The position numbers and the translations under genes were made by a program. 25,212 nucleotides of DNA from an uncultured Gemmatimonadota bacterium (lineage in GTDB: Bacteria; Gemmatimonadota; Gemmatimonadetes; Gemmatimonadales; Gemmatimonadaceae): the NCBI GenBank assembly GCA_903894655.1, contig CAITQY010000141.1, positions 1-25,212 of the forward strand, read 5' to 3'. Shown here one piece after another: positions 15,625-22,981 of this stretch. Positions within the stretch are counted from its first letter, which is position 1, and every line of letters begins with the position of its first letter. Under the pieces are notes generated by a model. It did not search any database, had not been told where the DNA came from, and was given only the letters and a program-made list of their open reading frames with translations.

Positions 15625-16938
15625 TTACGGCTCGCGTCTCAGCGTGCCGTCATTTCGCTTCTTGCCGCGACGGGCATTGTAGCTGCGCTGCATCTGGTAC
15701 TTGGCCTCGATCTCGCTGAACTCGCGTTGCTCGTACCGTTCGGCCAGCGCATTGAGGTCACGCACCTGCAACTGGAGTTCCGCAGCCATGTCAGGGTCCT
15801 CCATGAGCGCGCTGCTCGACAGATCCAACGACGCCCGCAGCATGAACTCCCGCGCCCCCTCGGCGTCCCCTTCCCGCTGACGGCTCGCGGCGTCTTCCCG
15901 AGCCTTGGCGGCGCGAGCGAGCAGCACGGCGTGCTCCACCGCCGGCACCATCGTGGACTGGGTCTCCAGCGATGCCGCCACACCGAGGGTCATCGAACGG
16001 TGCTCCACCCCGCCGCCATCGAGGAGCACATCGGCCGCCACCACGAGTGTGGCAATCGCCGCCCCGCTGCTGGCCAGGGCCTCGAGTCGATCGGCCGGCA
16101 CGAACAGCTCGACCAGCACCGGCTTCGGCTCGCTGGCATACAGATCGCCGAGGTCGAAGGTGAACGTGTTGGCCACCGACGTCGCGGGCCAGCTGGAATG
16201 CGTGGCGAACATCGCCACTGAGTCCTCCAGCGTGAGCGTGACCGACAGCCCCTGCGCCGACACCGACAGCAGGTTCCCCATCTCCTCGGCGAGGACGTCC
16301 TGCGCCTGATCGGGGCGCTCCACGTACCAGCTGTTGCCGCCGCCGGCGTCCGCCATGGCGCGCAGGAGGTCGTCGTCGTAGCCCTCGCCGACGCCGATCG
16401 TGGTGGTGGTGATCCCCATCGCGCGGGCGGTCCGGGCCAGCTCGACCAGCGTGGCGGGTTCGATGATGCCGGCGTTGGCGTGTCCATCGGTGAGCAACAC
16501 GATGCGGCGCGACGACCCCTCGAGGGAGCCGAGCATGCCAAGAGCCTGCTCCATGTGCTGACGACCGCGCAGCCACCCACCGCTGAGATTCGTGCTCCCA
16601 CCGGTGTAGATGTCGCTCACCTGCTGCACCAGCTGAAACTGCCGCGCCCGCGCGGCGGGCGGCGCCACGACCTCTACCTGATCGTCGAAGGCAATCACGG
16701 AGACCACGTCGTCGGGGTGCAGGCGCTCGACGGCGCTGATCGAAGCGGCCTTAGCGGCCTCGAGGCGATCGCCGCCCATCGACGCGCTGCGGTCGAGCAC
16801 GAGGGAGATAGCCAGCGGGGTGCGCTGGCGGTGCGCCGGCACTTGGCCGGCGATGGTGAGGAGGGCCCGCACCACGACGCCGGCGGGACCGGCAGGCGGG
16901 GCGATCGGCTGGTGATCGACGAGAAGAACAGCATCCAT
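15625..16938 (-). CDS. Cytoplasmic von Willebrand factor A-domain protein
   Basis: A 437-residue protein without signal peptide or membrane helix. After a short N-terminal strand region comes a vWFA domain (about 40-210) with a complete MIDAS metal site: Asp49-x-Ser51-x-Ser53, Thr116 in Gly-Gly-Ser-Thr-Asn, and Asp151 in Leu-Leu-Thr-Asp-Gly. A beta-rich middle region (about 225-325) and a charged, helical tail (about 335-437) rich in Ala, Arg and Glu follow. Such proteins usually mediate metal-dependent protein-protein contacts; no partner AAA ATPase of the MoxR type is adjacent. The ATG at 16938 has GGAG nine bases upstream. Its promoter region is shared, divergently, with SARP-like paralogue B. 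It may be cotranscribed with the barrel gene. Specific role unknown; binding to the ATPase regulators or to another cytoplasmic partner is possible. Confidence 0.82.
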   Translation of the reverse strand: MDAVLLVDHQPIAPPAGPAGVVVRALLTIAGQVPAHRQRTPLAISLVLDRSASMGGDRLEAAKAASISAVERLHPDDVVSVIAFDDQVEVVAPPAARARQFQLVQQVSDIYTGGSTNLSGGWLRGRQHMEQALGMLGSLEGSSRRIVLLTDGHANAGIIEPATLVELARTARAMGITTTTIGVGEGYDDDLLRAMADAGGGNSWYVERPDQAQDVLAEEMGNLLSVSAQGLSVTLTLEDSVAMFATHSSWPATSVANTFTFDLGDLYASEPKPVLVELFVPADRLEALASSGAAIATLVVAADVLLDGGGVEHRSMTLGVAASLETQSTMVPAVEHAVLLARAAKAREDAASRQREGDAEGAREFMLRASLDLSSSALMEDPDMAAELQLQVRDLNALAERYEQREFSEIEAKYQMQRSYNARRGKKRNDGTLRREP

Positions 16939-17044
16939 CAGTCAAACTCCGCGTTGGAGGATGATGGTACGATGCCGGAGGGGTCTGACAGTGACCGCGC
17001 GTGATCGGGGATCGGCCGCCCGTCTCACCGGATCGATGCCCGAA

Positions 17045-17061
17045 TGACGCTGAATTGACGC
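17045..17061 (+). repeat. 11-bp-periodic direct repeat before the second SARP-like gene
   Basis: TGACGC occurs at 17045-17050 and again at 17056-17061, exactly 11 bases apart. Aligned by start codon, the GACG cores here fall at the same positions as the GACG cores of the tandem repeats at 11712-11733. A -10-like CATTAT (17070-17075, four of six matches) follows eight bases after the second repeat, and ATG 17084 comes eight bases after that. The site lies in the 145-bp region between the divergent vWFA and regulator genes. Confidence 0.65.
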
Positions 17062-17083
17062 CCCCGCTGCATTATCAGATCCA

Positions 17084-20000
17084 ATGAATGCCTTGCCGAG
17101 GGTCTTGGATGGGCAGGATCCCGACCGACCAGCGCCGTTCGTGCTGCGAACGCTTGGCGCGACGGAGTTGGTCGGTTCGGGACCGGCCTGGCCACGTGGC
17201 GAGCGACTGCTCGGGGCGGGGAAACCGCTCGCCCTGTTGGCGTATTGCGCGAGCGCGCGGAATCGCGATCACTCCCGCGACCTGCTGGCGTCGCTGCTCT
17301 GGTCGCAGGCCGGCAGCGATCGCGGTCGTCATAATCTCCGCCAAGCACTCTGGCGGCTACGACGCGCCATCGGCGACGCGCTCGAAACCCGCGACGACGT
17401 CGTGGTCCGGCTGGACCCGTCGGTCGTCACCGACCGGGAGCAGTTCCTCGAGGCCGTCCACCGCGACGATGGCGAGGGGGCGCTGCGGGTGTATGCGGGG
17501 CCGTTTCTCGCCGGGCTGTCGCTTCCCGATGCCGATGCCTTCGACGACTGGGCCGCCTTGGAACGACGGCACCTCGAGGAGTCGCTGCTGCGCGTGGTCG
17601 AGCCGTATCTGCATGACCTCATCAGTCGCGGCCAACCGGCCCAAGGGCGCGAGGCGCTGGAGCGACTCCTGGAGGTGGCGCCGGCTCATCCCGAGGCGCG
17701 CCGCATCGCGATCGAGCAGCTCCTGCGACTCGGCGACCGGGCCGCCGCGCGGCACGAGGCCGAAGTCCTCGAGCAACTGGCGCGCACCGAGGACGCGCCG
17801 TTGTCCGCGGGTGCCGTCGCCGCGGTGGTGGCGGCGCACGCGAGCGACACCTCGGACGCCGCTGGCGCTGGCGAGCTGACTGGCGACGGCGTCACCCCGT
17901 TCACCCTCGATCTGGTGGGCCGCGAGGAGAGTTTTGCGGTCGTACTCCGGGCCTGGCGCCGCGCCAAGGCGGGTGACACACAGCTCGTGTCGATTACCGG
18001 CGGGGCCGGCATCGGCAAGAGCCGCCTGCTGTCAGCGATCGCCGCCCGCTGTCACGGGCGCCACGGACGGGCCGTGTCCGTACGGGCCAATCCCGGTGAG
18101 CGGGAGGTGCCGTTCGGGTTCGCCGCCGCCATCGCGCGCACACTCGCCTCGCAGCCTGGCGCGGCCGGCATCAACCCCGACAGCGCGCGAGAACTGGTCG
18201 CCCTCGATCCGGGGCTGGCCAGTGTGTTCGCCGTCACGCCGTCGCCGATCGAAGGGGGCGAAGCGGTGCGACGACGCGCGCTCGCGCTCTTCGACCTCGT
18301 CACCGCGATCGTCGAGCAGGAGCCGCTCGCGCTGCTGCTCGACGACCTGCACTGGGCCGATACCGCGTCCCGGCAACTGATGGCCATCGTAATCGGGCGC
18401 TGCACCGAGCTCGCCCTGATGGTCGTCACCACCTCACGCGGCAGTACCAGTGCGCTGGTCGAGCACCGGGCGCTCGTCGCCCTCCCGCTGCTTCCGCTGG
18501 CGAACGATGCAGTTATCGACGCGGTCCGCAGCAGCGGCGAGTGGCCCGAGCAGGAAGGGGCGCATCGCTTCATCGCCGCCATGGCCGACGCTTGTCAGGG
18601 CATTCCACTGGGCGTCGTGGAACGACTCTCGCTGGCGCAGGAGCGCGGCGACCTCGCGCTGCGCGAGGGGCGCTGGACGTCGCCCGACTGGGCACGGGCG
18701 GCCAGCGACGCGGCCATCGCGTCACCGCTCGACCACCGCTTGCGCGCCTGTACCGACAGCGAACGCGCCACCCTCGCGCTCTTCGCCGTGGCCGGCACCC
18801 CGCTCGCGTCCGATATCCTGGCGGTGTGCGCGCCCGAGACCCCCCACGCGCTCCGCGATCTCGAAGCCAAAGGGCTCGTCACCCACAACCAAGGGATGTG
18901 GCAGCCGACGCACGATGTGGTGATGGAACGGAAGCTCGCGCTCGCCACCACCGAGGCGCTGCGCGCCGCGCGCCGCACGCTGGCGTCGGCACTGGCCGAC
19001 TCGGCGCAACCCGACGGATACGCCACCGCGGTCCGACTGTTCGTGCGCGCCCACGACGATGCGCAGGCGGCGGTCGTGTTCGAGCGCATCGTGGCGCGGG
19101 CGCGCCGCAGCGGTGATCCCCGTCATGCCCATGATCTGCTCGGCGACGTCATCGCCGAGGTGCTGCCGCCGGAGCGTATCCGCACGCTGCTGTCGCGCGT
19201 GTCCCTGTGGCAGCGCGTGCCGTCGGTGCGCGCGCGGGTGGTGGCGATCGCCGCCTCGCTCGTCGCCATGATCGCCGTGGGCATCGCGTGGTCGGCGGCG
19301 CGCGTTCCGTCGCTGTCGCTGGCGCAGACGGCCGCCACGTACTACAGCGCCCAGCAGTTTGCCGAAGGCGCGATCCGTCCCACGCCCGCATTGATCGTGC
19401 AACTCGGCGACGCGCGCCCCGACGACCCGCCCACCATGGTCCGTGTGCGCGCGTTAACCGAGGGGGCTGACATCCTGGCGGGCGATTCCGTGCTGTCGGA
19501 CAGCGGCATGGCGTCGTTCGGTGCGCTGCGCCTGCGTGTGCGCGCCGATGCGGTCGCGTTGCGTTTTGAGGCCGATGGCTATCGCCCGGTGGACTTCGTC
19601 GTACCGCGCAATGCCATTGGCATCGCCGGCGGCCCCAGGGCCGGCTCGATGCGCATCATCGACGGACGGGTGGCCGGTCAGCCGCTCACGATCGCGCGGG
19701 CCCGCATCGAGGTCGCCCCCGGTGCTGCGATCGACGGCCTCGTGCAGATCGAGTACAACGCCCAGTGGAGTGCGGCCTCGGTGTGGCTGGCGGTGAGCCC
19801 CACGTGGGGCGACGCGGCGCGCGTGGCGCAGGATCTGTATCCGGTGGCCACCCCGGTGCGCCGCGAGGTCATCGATGTTCCGATCGCACAGCAGGCGCCC
19901 GCAACGCCCGGACGCTACTGGATCCTCATGGCCATTTCGGCGGAACCAGCGGGCGGCTTCATTGCGTCCGGCACGAACTGGACGGTGGGAACACCCGTGT

Positions 20001-20209
20001 GGGGTGACGGCAACGACTTGGCGTCACTGCCGGACAGCGTGCTGCTGGAGGCGCAGCAGCGCGGCTTGATTCGCACGTCGAGGGCCTATGCACTGAGCCA
20101 GAACGAGAGCGCGTGTCGCCTCGGCGGCGGGCCCGGTGGCGGGCGACCCACGCTCAAGTACTGCGACGGCCAGCTGGCGATGACCGCGATCGAAGTGATC
20201 GTGCGCTGA
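17084..20209 (+). CDS. Membrane-anchored SARP/AfsR-like ATPase regulator, paralogue B
   Basis: A 1041-residue paralogue of the protein at 11755, with the same order. It has a SARP-type winged helix (about 18-110), BTAD repeats (about 115-240), and an ATPase with Walker A Lys312 in Gly-Ala-Gly-Ile-Gly-Lys and Walker B Asp420-Asp421 before Leu-His-Trp. One membrane helix (about 719-741) is followed by an Ig-like stretch and the terminal domain, with Ser-Val-Trp-Leu-Ala, Gly-Arg-Tyr-Trp-Ile-Leu, Trp-Gly-Asp-Gly-Asn-Asp and Ala-Ser-Leu-Pro-Asp-Ser-Val. Only two cysteines lie outside the membrane, Cys1011 and Cys1027, matching those of paralogue A. The terminal domain and ATPase are the best conserved parts; the region just after the membrane helix differs more, which may mean different signals. 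ATG 17084 has no Shine-Dalgarno, so a leaderless message is possible. Probable targets: itself, the divergent vWFA gene and the barrel gene. Confidence 0.87.
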   Translation: MNALPRVLDGQDPDRPAPFVLRTLGATELVGSGPAWPRGERLLGAGKPLALLAYCASARNRDHSRDLLASLLWSQAGSDRGRHNLRQALWRLRRAIGDALETRDDVVVRLDPSVVTDREQFLEAVHRDDGEGALRVYAGPFLAGLSLPDADAFDDWAALERRHLEESLLRVVEPYLHDLISRGQPAQGREALERLLEVAPAHPEARRIAIEQLLRLGDRAAARHEAEVLEQLARTEDAPLSAGAVAAVVAAHASDTSDAAGAGELTGDGVTPFTLDLVGREESFAVVLRAWRRAKAGDTQLVSITGGAGIGKSRLLSAIAARCHGRHGRAVSVRANPGEREVPFGFAAAIARTLASQPGAAGINPDSARELVALDPGLASVFAVTPSPIEGGEAVRRRALALFDLVTAIVEQEPLALLLDDLHWADTASRQLMAIVIGRCTELALMVVTTSRGSTSALVEHRALVALPLLPLANDAVIDAVRSSGEWPEQEGAHRFIAAMADACQGIPLGVVERLSLAQERGDLALREGRWTSPDWARAASDAAIASPLDHRLRACTDSERATLALFAVAGTPLASDILAVCAPETPHALRDLEAKGLVTHNQGMWQPTHDVVMERKLALATTEALRAARRTLASALADSAQPDGYATAVRLFVRAHDDAQAAVVFERIVARARRSGDPRHAHDLLGDVIAEVLPPERIRTLLSRVSLWQRVPSVRARVVAIAASLVAMIAVGIAWSAARVPSLSLAQTAATYYSAQQFAEGAIRPTPALIVQLGDARPDDPPTMVRVRALTEGADILAGDSVLSDSGMASFGALRLRVRADAVALRFEADGYRPVDFVVPRNAIGIAGGPRAGSMRIIDGRVAGQPLTIARARIEVAPGAAIDGLVQIEYNAQWSAASVWLAVSPTWGDAARVAQDLYPVATPVRREVIDVPIAQQAPATPGRYWILMAISAEPAGGFIASGTNWTVGTPVWGDGNDLASLPDSVLLEAQQRGLIRTSRAYALSQNESACRLGGGPGGGRPTLKYCDGQLAMTAIEVIVR

Positions 20210-20216
20210 GCGGGCG

Positions 20217-20900
20217 TCAGTCGTCCGGCGAGTGCTTCATCACGCTTTCGATCTTCGGCAGCACTGACACGATGCGCCCGAGAATCAGGATGGTGAACGC
20301 CACCGCCACCAAGCCCTGCATCGCGGTCACGAAGCGGGCCGTGCCCATGGGCCGGATGTCGCCGTAGCCGATTGTGAGCTGCGTGACCACGCTGAAGTAG
20401 ATCGCGTCGAGCCACGTGACCGCCCCCACCAACTGCTCCAACATGGTGACATACACGATGCCGAAGCAGATGAGCAGCTCGAGATAGTTCAGAAAGCTGA
20501 GCACCAGCGTGCGCACCGCTGACGAGATCACGACGCGCTCATCGGTGCGCAGCTGGTCGAACACGCTCAGATTCACCGACGACTGAAAAATGTCGAGAAT
20601 GCGGATCGTGGCCAGCACCCGTGGAATCCAGAGCGGCCACCCGGCATCGAGTTCGGAAAACAGTAGGAGCGCGAGCTCGATCGCGAACCACGTGAGGATG
20701 TACAGCTCCTTGCGACGCGACCGGATCGCCGTGGCCGCCTGCGGATTCTGCCGGAACGCCTCGGAGTTCACGTGCGCCACGCGGCTGCCCCCCGCGATGC
20801 GGCTGGGCGAGAGCTGGTGCAACAGCCAGAACACGCGCTCGAAAAACCATGTGATGATCGAGTACTCGCGCAGCTGTTTCCCCAGCAGATGGCGACGCAT
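20217..20900 (-). CDS. Potassium-type ion channel, two-pore-helix family
   Basis: A 227-residue membrane protein. The selectivity filter Thr-Ile-Gly-Tyr-Gly-Asp (Tyr179) follows a pore helix (Asp-Ala-Ile-Tyr-Phe-Ser-Val-Val-Thr-Gln) and is followed by a final membrane helix. At least two further hydrophobic segments precede the pore (about 70-85 and 135-155). The short C terminus has no RCK/TrkA-N gating domain. Conserved filter residues predict potassium selectivity. The chosen ATG (20900) overlaps the stop of the small membrane protein gene as TAATG, indicating coupling; an upstream in-frame extension of 29 residues lies inside that gene and is rejected. The channel ends seven bases from the stop of the convergent regulator gene. 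Cotranscription with a sodium symporter suggests a role in charge or ion balance, by inference. Confidence 0.85.
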   Translation of the reverse strand: MRRHLLGKQLREYSIITWFFERVFWLLHQLSPSRIAGGSRVAHVNSEAFRQNPQAATAIRSRRKELYILTWFAIELALLLFSELDAGWPLWIPRVLATIRILDIFQSSVNLSVFDQLRTDERVVISSAVRTLVLSFLNYLELLICFGIVYVTMLEQLVGAVTWLDAIYFSVVTQLTIGYGDIRPMGTARFVTAMQGLVAVAFTILILGRIVSVLPKIESVMKHSPDD

Positions 20901-21133
20901 TATGCGCCCCGCGGCGGCCGCCGCGACGAGGCACGCCGGGCCAAGCCGGTCATCAACACACCGAACGCGATCATCACGATGCCCCACGTGCGATTGATGT
21001 TCACCCCCGCCGACGGTGCGTACATCGCCGGGTCCGCATTCGTCATGATGCCGAACGCCGTGAGAATGGCGCCCAGCAACAGGAACAGCAGGCCGATCGG
21101 CAGGCGAAGGTCCATTGCGGTGGATTCATTCAT
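20900..21133 (-). CDS. Small two-helix membrane protein
   Basis: A 77-residue protein with two hydrophobic helices: residues about 10-28 (Leu-Pro-Ile-Gly-Leu-Leu-Phe-Leu-Leu-Leu-Gly) and 48-65 (Thr-Trp-Gly-Ile-Val-Met-Ile-Ala-Phe-Gly-Val). A loop with Asn-Ala-Asp-Pro joins them, and the tail is Arg-rich and probably cytoplasmic. No known family function is recognised. It sits between the symporter (35-bp gap) and the channel (1-base overlap), so it is probably translated with both. An alternative start is the ATG at 21115, six residues further in. Confidence 0.78.
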   Translation of the reverse strand: MNESTAMDLRLPIGLLFLLLGAILTAFGIMTNADPAMYAPSAGVNINRTWGIVMIAFGVLMTGLARRASSRRPPRGA

Positions 21134-21168
21134 GGGTCGGCGTCCGGTGTCGGAAAGAGAGGAGGCAC

Positions 21169-22893
21169 TTAGAAGAAGAGCACGTTGAGCAATACCATCC
21201 CCGTGAGCACCGCCAGCGCGAACACCGACGGTCGCTGATACCAGTGTTGCACATCGTCTACCGGTTTTGGTGTCAGGGAATACACGAGTCCTTCAAGTTC
21301 GGCGTCCGGCCGGGGCGCAGTGATCAGGCTGACCACGATCGTCACCACGAAGCAGGTGGTAAAGGCCGCGATCGCCGTCCAGAACGTCTGCGCCATTTCA
21401 CTGGGGTACGTGAGGAGCGTGCCGAAGTACCCGCCCTTCACACCGGGTGATGCGCCCGCCGCCAGCGAGATACCATGATGAATGGCGGGCGCGATGGTGC
21501 CGGCCACCAGCCCCCAGAACGCGCCATGCCCGGTGCTGCGCTTCCAGAACATGCCCAGCGCGAACGTGGCAAACAGCGGCGCGTTCACGAACGCGAACAC
21601 GAGCTGCAGGAATTCCATGATGTTGTTGAACGCACCGGCCACGTAGGCCGCCGCCACCGACAGCGCGATACCGCCCACGGTGGCCGCACGTCCCATCCAG
21701 AGGTAGTGCGCATCACTGGCCTGCTTCGTGATGTGCGCTTGATAGATGTCGTACGTCCACACCGTGTTGAACGCGGTAACATTGCCGGCCATGCCCGCCA
21801 TGAACGACGCCATCAACGCGGTGAGGCCAAGCCCGAGCATGCCGGTGGGAAACAGCTTCACCAGCATCATCGGCGTGGCGAGATCGTAATCGAGCACCAC
21901 GCGGCCAAGGCTGTCCATGAGCGGCGCGCCGGCCTCGGTGAGCTTGGGCGGGATGATGTTGTCCCCCATCGCCAGCGCGATCATGCCAGGCAGGATCACG
22001 AGAAACGGAAAGAGCATCTTAGGCACGGCCGCGATGAGCGGCGTGCGACGCGCGGCCGTCATGGAATCGGCCGCCATGGCGCGCTGCACCACGAGGAAGT
22101 CGGTGCACCAGTATCCGAACGACAGCACGAAGCCCAGCCCCATCACCATGCCGAACCACTCGATGCCGATGGAATTGGTGGCGGCCGAACCCATCCCCTG
22201 CCATACGCTCGTGTAGGCGTGCTCAGGCAACCCACGTACCGTGGCGGCGCTGGCGAGCTTGGCCGTCATGCCGCTCCAGCCGCCCACGTTCCTGAGGCCG
22301 ATCCACACCAACGGGGCAAAGCCGAACACGATCATGAAGAACTGCAGCACTTCGTTGTAGATCGCGCTGGTGAGACCGCCCAGAAGTACATACGCGAGCA
22401 CGATGCCGGCGGACACCAGCACGCTCGTGTCGAAGTCCCACCCCAGCAGCAGATTCAACAGCTTGCCCATCGCGTACATGGACACACCACTCGAGAACAC
22501 CGTCATCGCGGCGAAGGCCAACGCGTTCAGCGTGCGCGTCTTCTCATCGAACCGCAGCTTGAGATACTCGGGTACCGAACGCGCCCGCGAGCCGTAATAG
22601 AAGGGCATCATGAAGATGCCCACGAACACCATCGCCGGAATCGCGCCGATCCAGTAGAAGTGCGCGGTGGCAATGCCGTACTTGGCCCCCGAGGCGCCCA
22701 TGCCGATCACTTCCTGCGCGCCGAGATTGGCCGACAGGAACGCTAAGCCGGTCACCCACGGCGGCAACGATCGCCCTGACAACAAGAAATCGTTCGACGT
22801 ACGCATCCTGCGTCGCAACGCCCAGCCGATGCCGAGCACGACGGCGAAGTAGATCGCCATGACGACGTAGTCCAACGTGGTGATCTGGGTCAT
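21169..22893 (-). CDS. Sodium:solute symporter (SSS/SGLT family)
   Basis: A 574-residue integral membrane protein with about 13-14 hydrophobic helices. Family marks include an N-terminal helix with Tyr-Phe-Ala-Val-Val-Leu-Gly-Ile-Gly, the Ser-Asn-Asp-Phe-Leu-Leu-Ser-Gly-Arg stretch, Gly-Gly-Leu-Thr-Ser-Ala-Ile-Tyr-Asn-Glu-Val-Leu-Gln-Phe-Phe, and Tyr-Trp-Cys-Thr-Asp-Phe-Leu-Val-Val-Gln-Arg. The last two closely follow SGLT-type sugar transporters. It should couple Na+ entry to solute uptake across the inner membrane. The substrate is not defined by sequence, but it is transcribed divergently from malQ, so a sugar is the best guess. The TTGACA at 22966-22961 may drive it. It heads an operon with a small membrane protein and a potassium-type channel. 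Confidence 0.88.
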   Translation of the reverse strand: MTQITTLDYVVMAIYFAVVLGIGWALRRRMRTSNDFLLSGRSLPPWVTGLAFLSANLGAQEVIGMGASGAKYGIATAHFYWIGAIPAMVFVGIFMMPFYYGSRARSVPEYLKLRFDEKTRTLNALAFAAMTVFSSGVSMYAMGKLLNLLLGWDFDTSVLVSAGIVLAYVLLGGLTSAIYNEVLQFFMIVFGFAPLVWIGLRNVGGWSGMTAKLASAATVRGLPEHAYTSVWQGMGSAATNSIGIEWFGMVMGLGFVLSFGYWCTDFLVVQRAMAADSMTAARRTPLIAAVPKMLFPFLVILPGMIALAMGDNIIPPKLTEAGAPLMDSLGRVVLDYDLATPMMLVKLFPTGMLGLGLTALMASFMAGMAGNVTAFNTVWTYDIYQAHITKQASDAHYLWMGRAATVGGIALSVAAAYVAGAFNNIMEFLQLVFAFVNAPLFATFALGMFWKRSTGHGAFWGLVAGTIAPAIHHGISLAAGASPGVKGGYFGTLLTYPSEMAQTFWTAIAAFTTCFVVTIVVSLITAPRPDAELEGLVYSLTPKPVDDVQHWYQRPSVFALAVLTGMVLLNVLFF

Positions 22894-22937
22894 GGCGGTG
22901 CTGGAGTGATCGGCAGTGACGCGCTTCGTGGTGTGCC

Positions 22938-22966
22938 ATCCAACACCCCCGTGTGCGCGCTGTCAA
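22938..22966 (-). promoter_or_regulatory. Probable promoter of the symporter operon
   Basis: On the minus strand a perfect -35 TTGACA (22966-22961) is followed after 17 bp by a weak -10-like TTGGAT (22943-22938; three of six matches). This places the start near 22931, about 37 bases before the ATG. Its -35 box ends three bases from the -10-like box of the divergent malQ gene, so the two promoters would compete or share regulation. Confidence 0.4.
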
Positions 22967-22969
22967 GAT

Positions 22970-22975
22970 TATTAT
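22970..22975 (+). promoter_or_regulatory. -10-like box of malQ, consistent with a leaderless message
   Basis: TATTAT matches the -10 consensus at five of six bases and ends six bases before the malQ ATG. No Shine-Dalgarno sequence is present in front of the start. This spacing would put the transcription start at or beside the A of the ATG. No convincing -35 box is seen. Confidence 0.4.
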
Positions 22976-22981
22976 CCATCC

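Noticed and set aside
15625..16938. vWFA gene as part of a MoxR-vWFA chaperone pair
   Set aside because: No MoxR-type AAA gene is adjacent; the neighbouring ATPases are AfsR-like regulators with a different architecture.
20901..20987. 29-residue N-terminal extension of the channel
   Set aside because: It runs inside the coding sequence of the 77-residue membrane protein, and the TAATG junction gives a natural coupled start at 20900.
21475..22746. Long plus-strand open frame (423 codons) opposite the symporter gene
   Set aside because: The translation is His/Arg-rich with no motifs, while the opposite strand encodes a clear SSS transporter.
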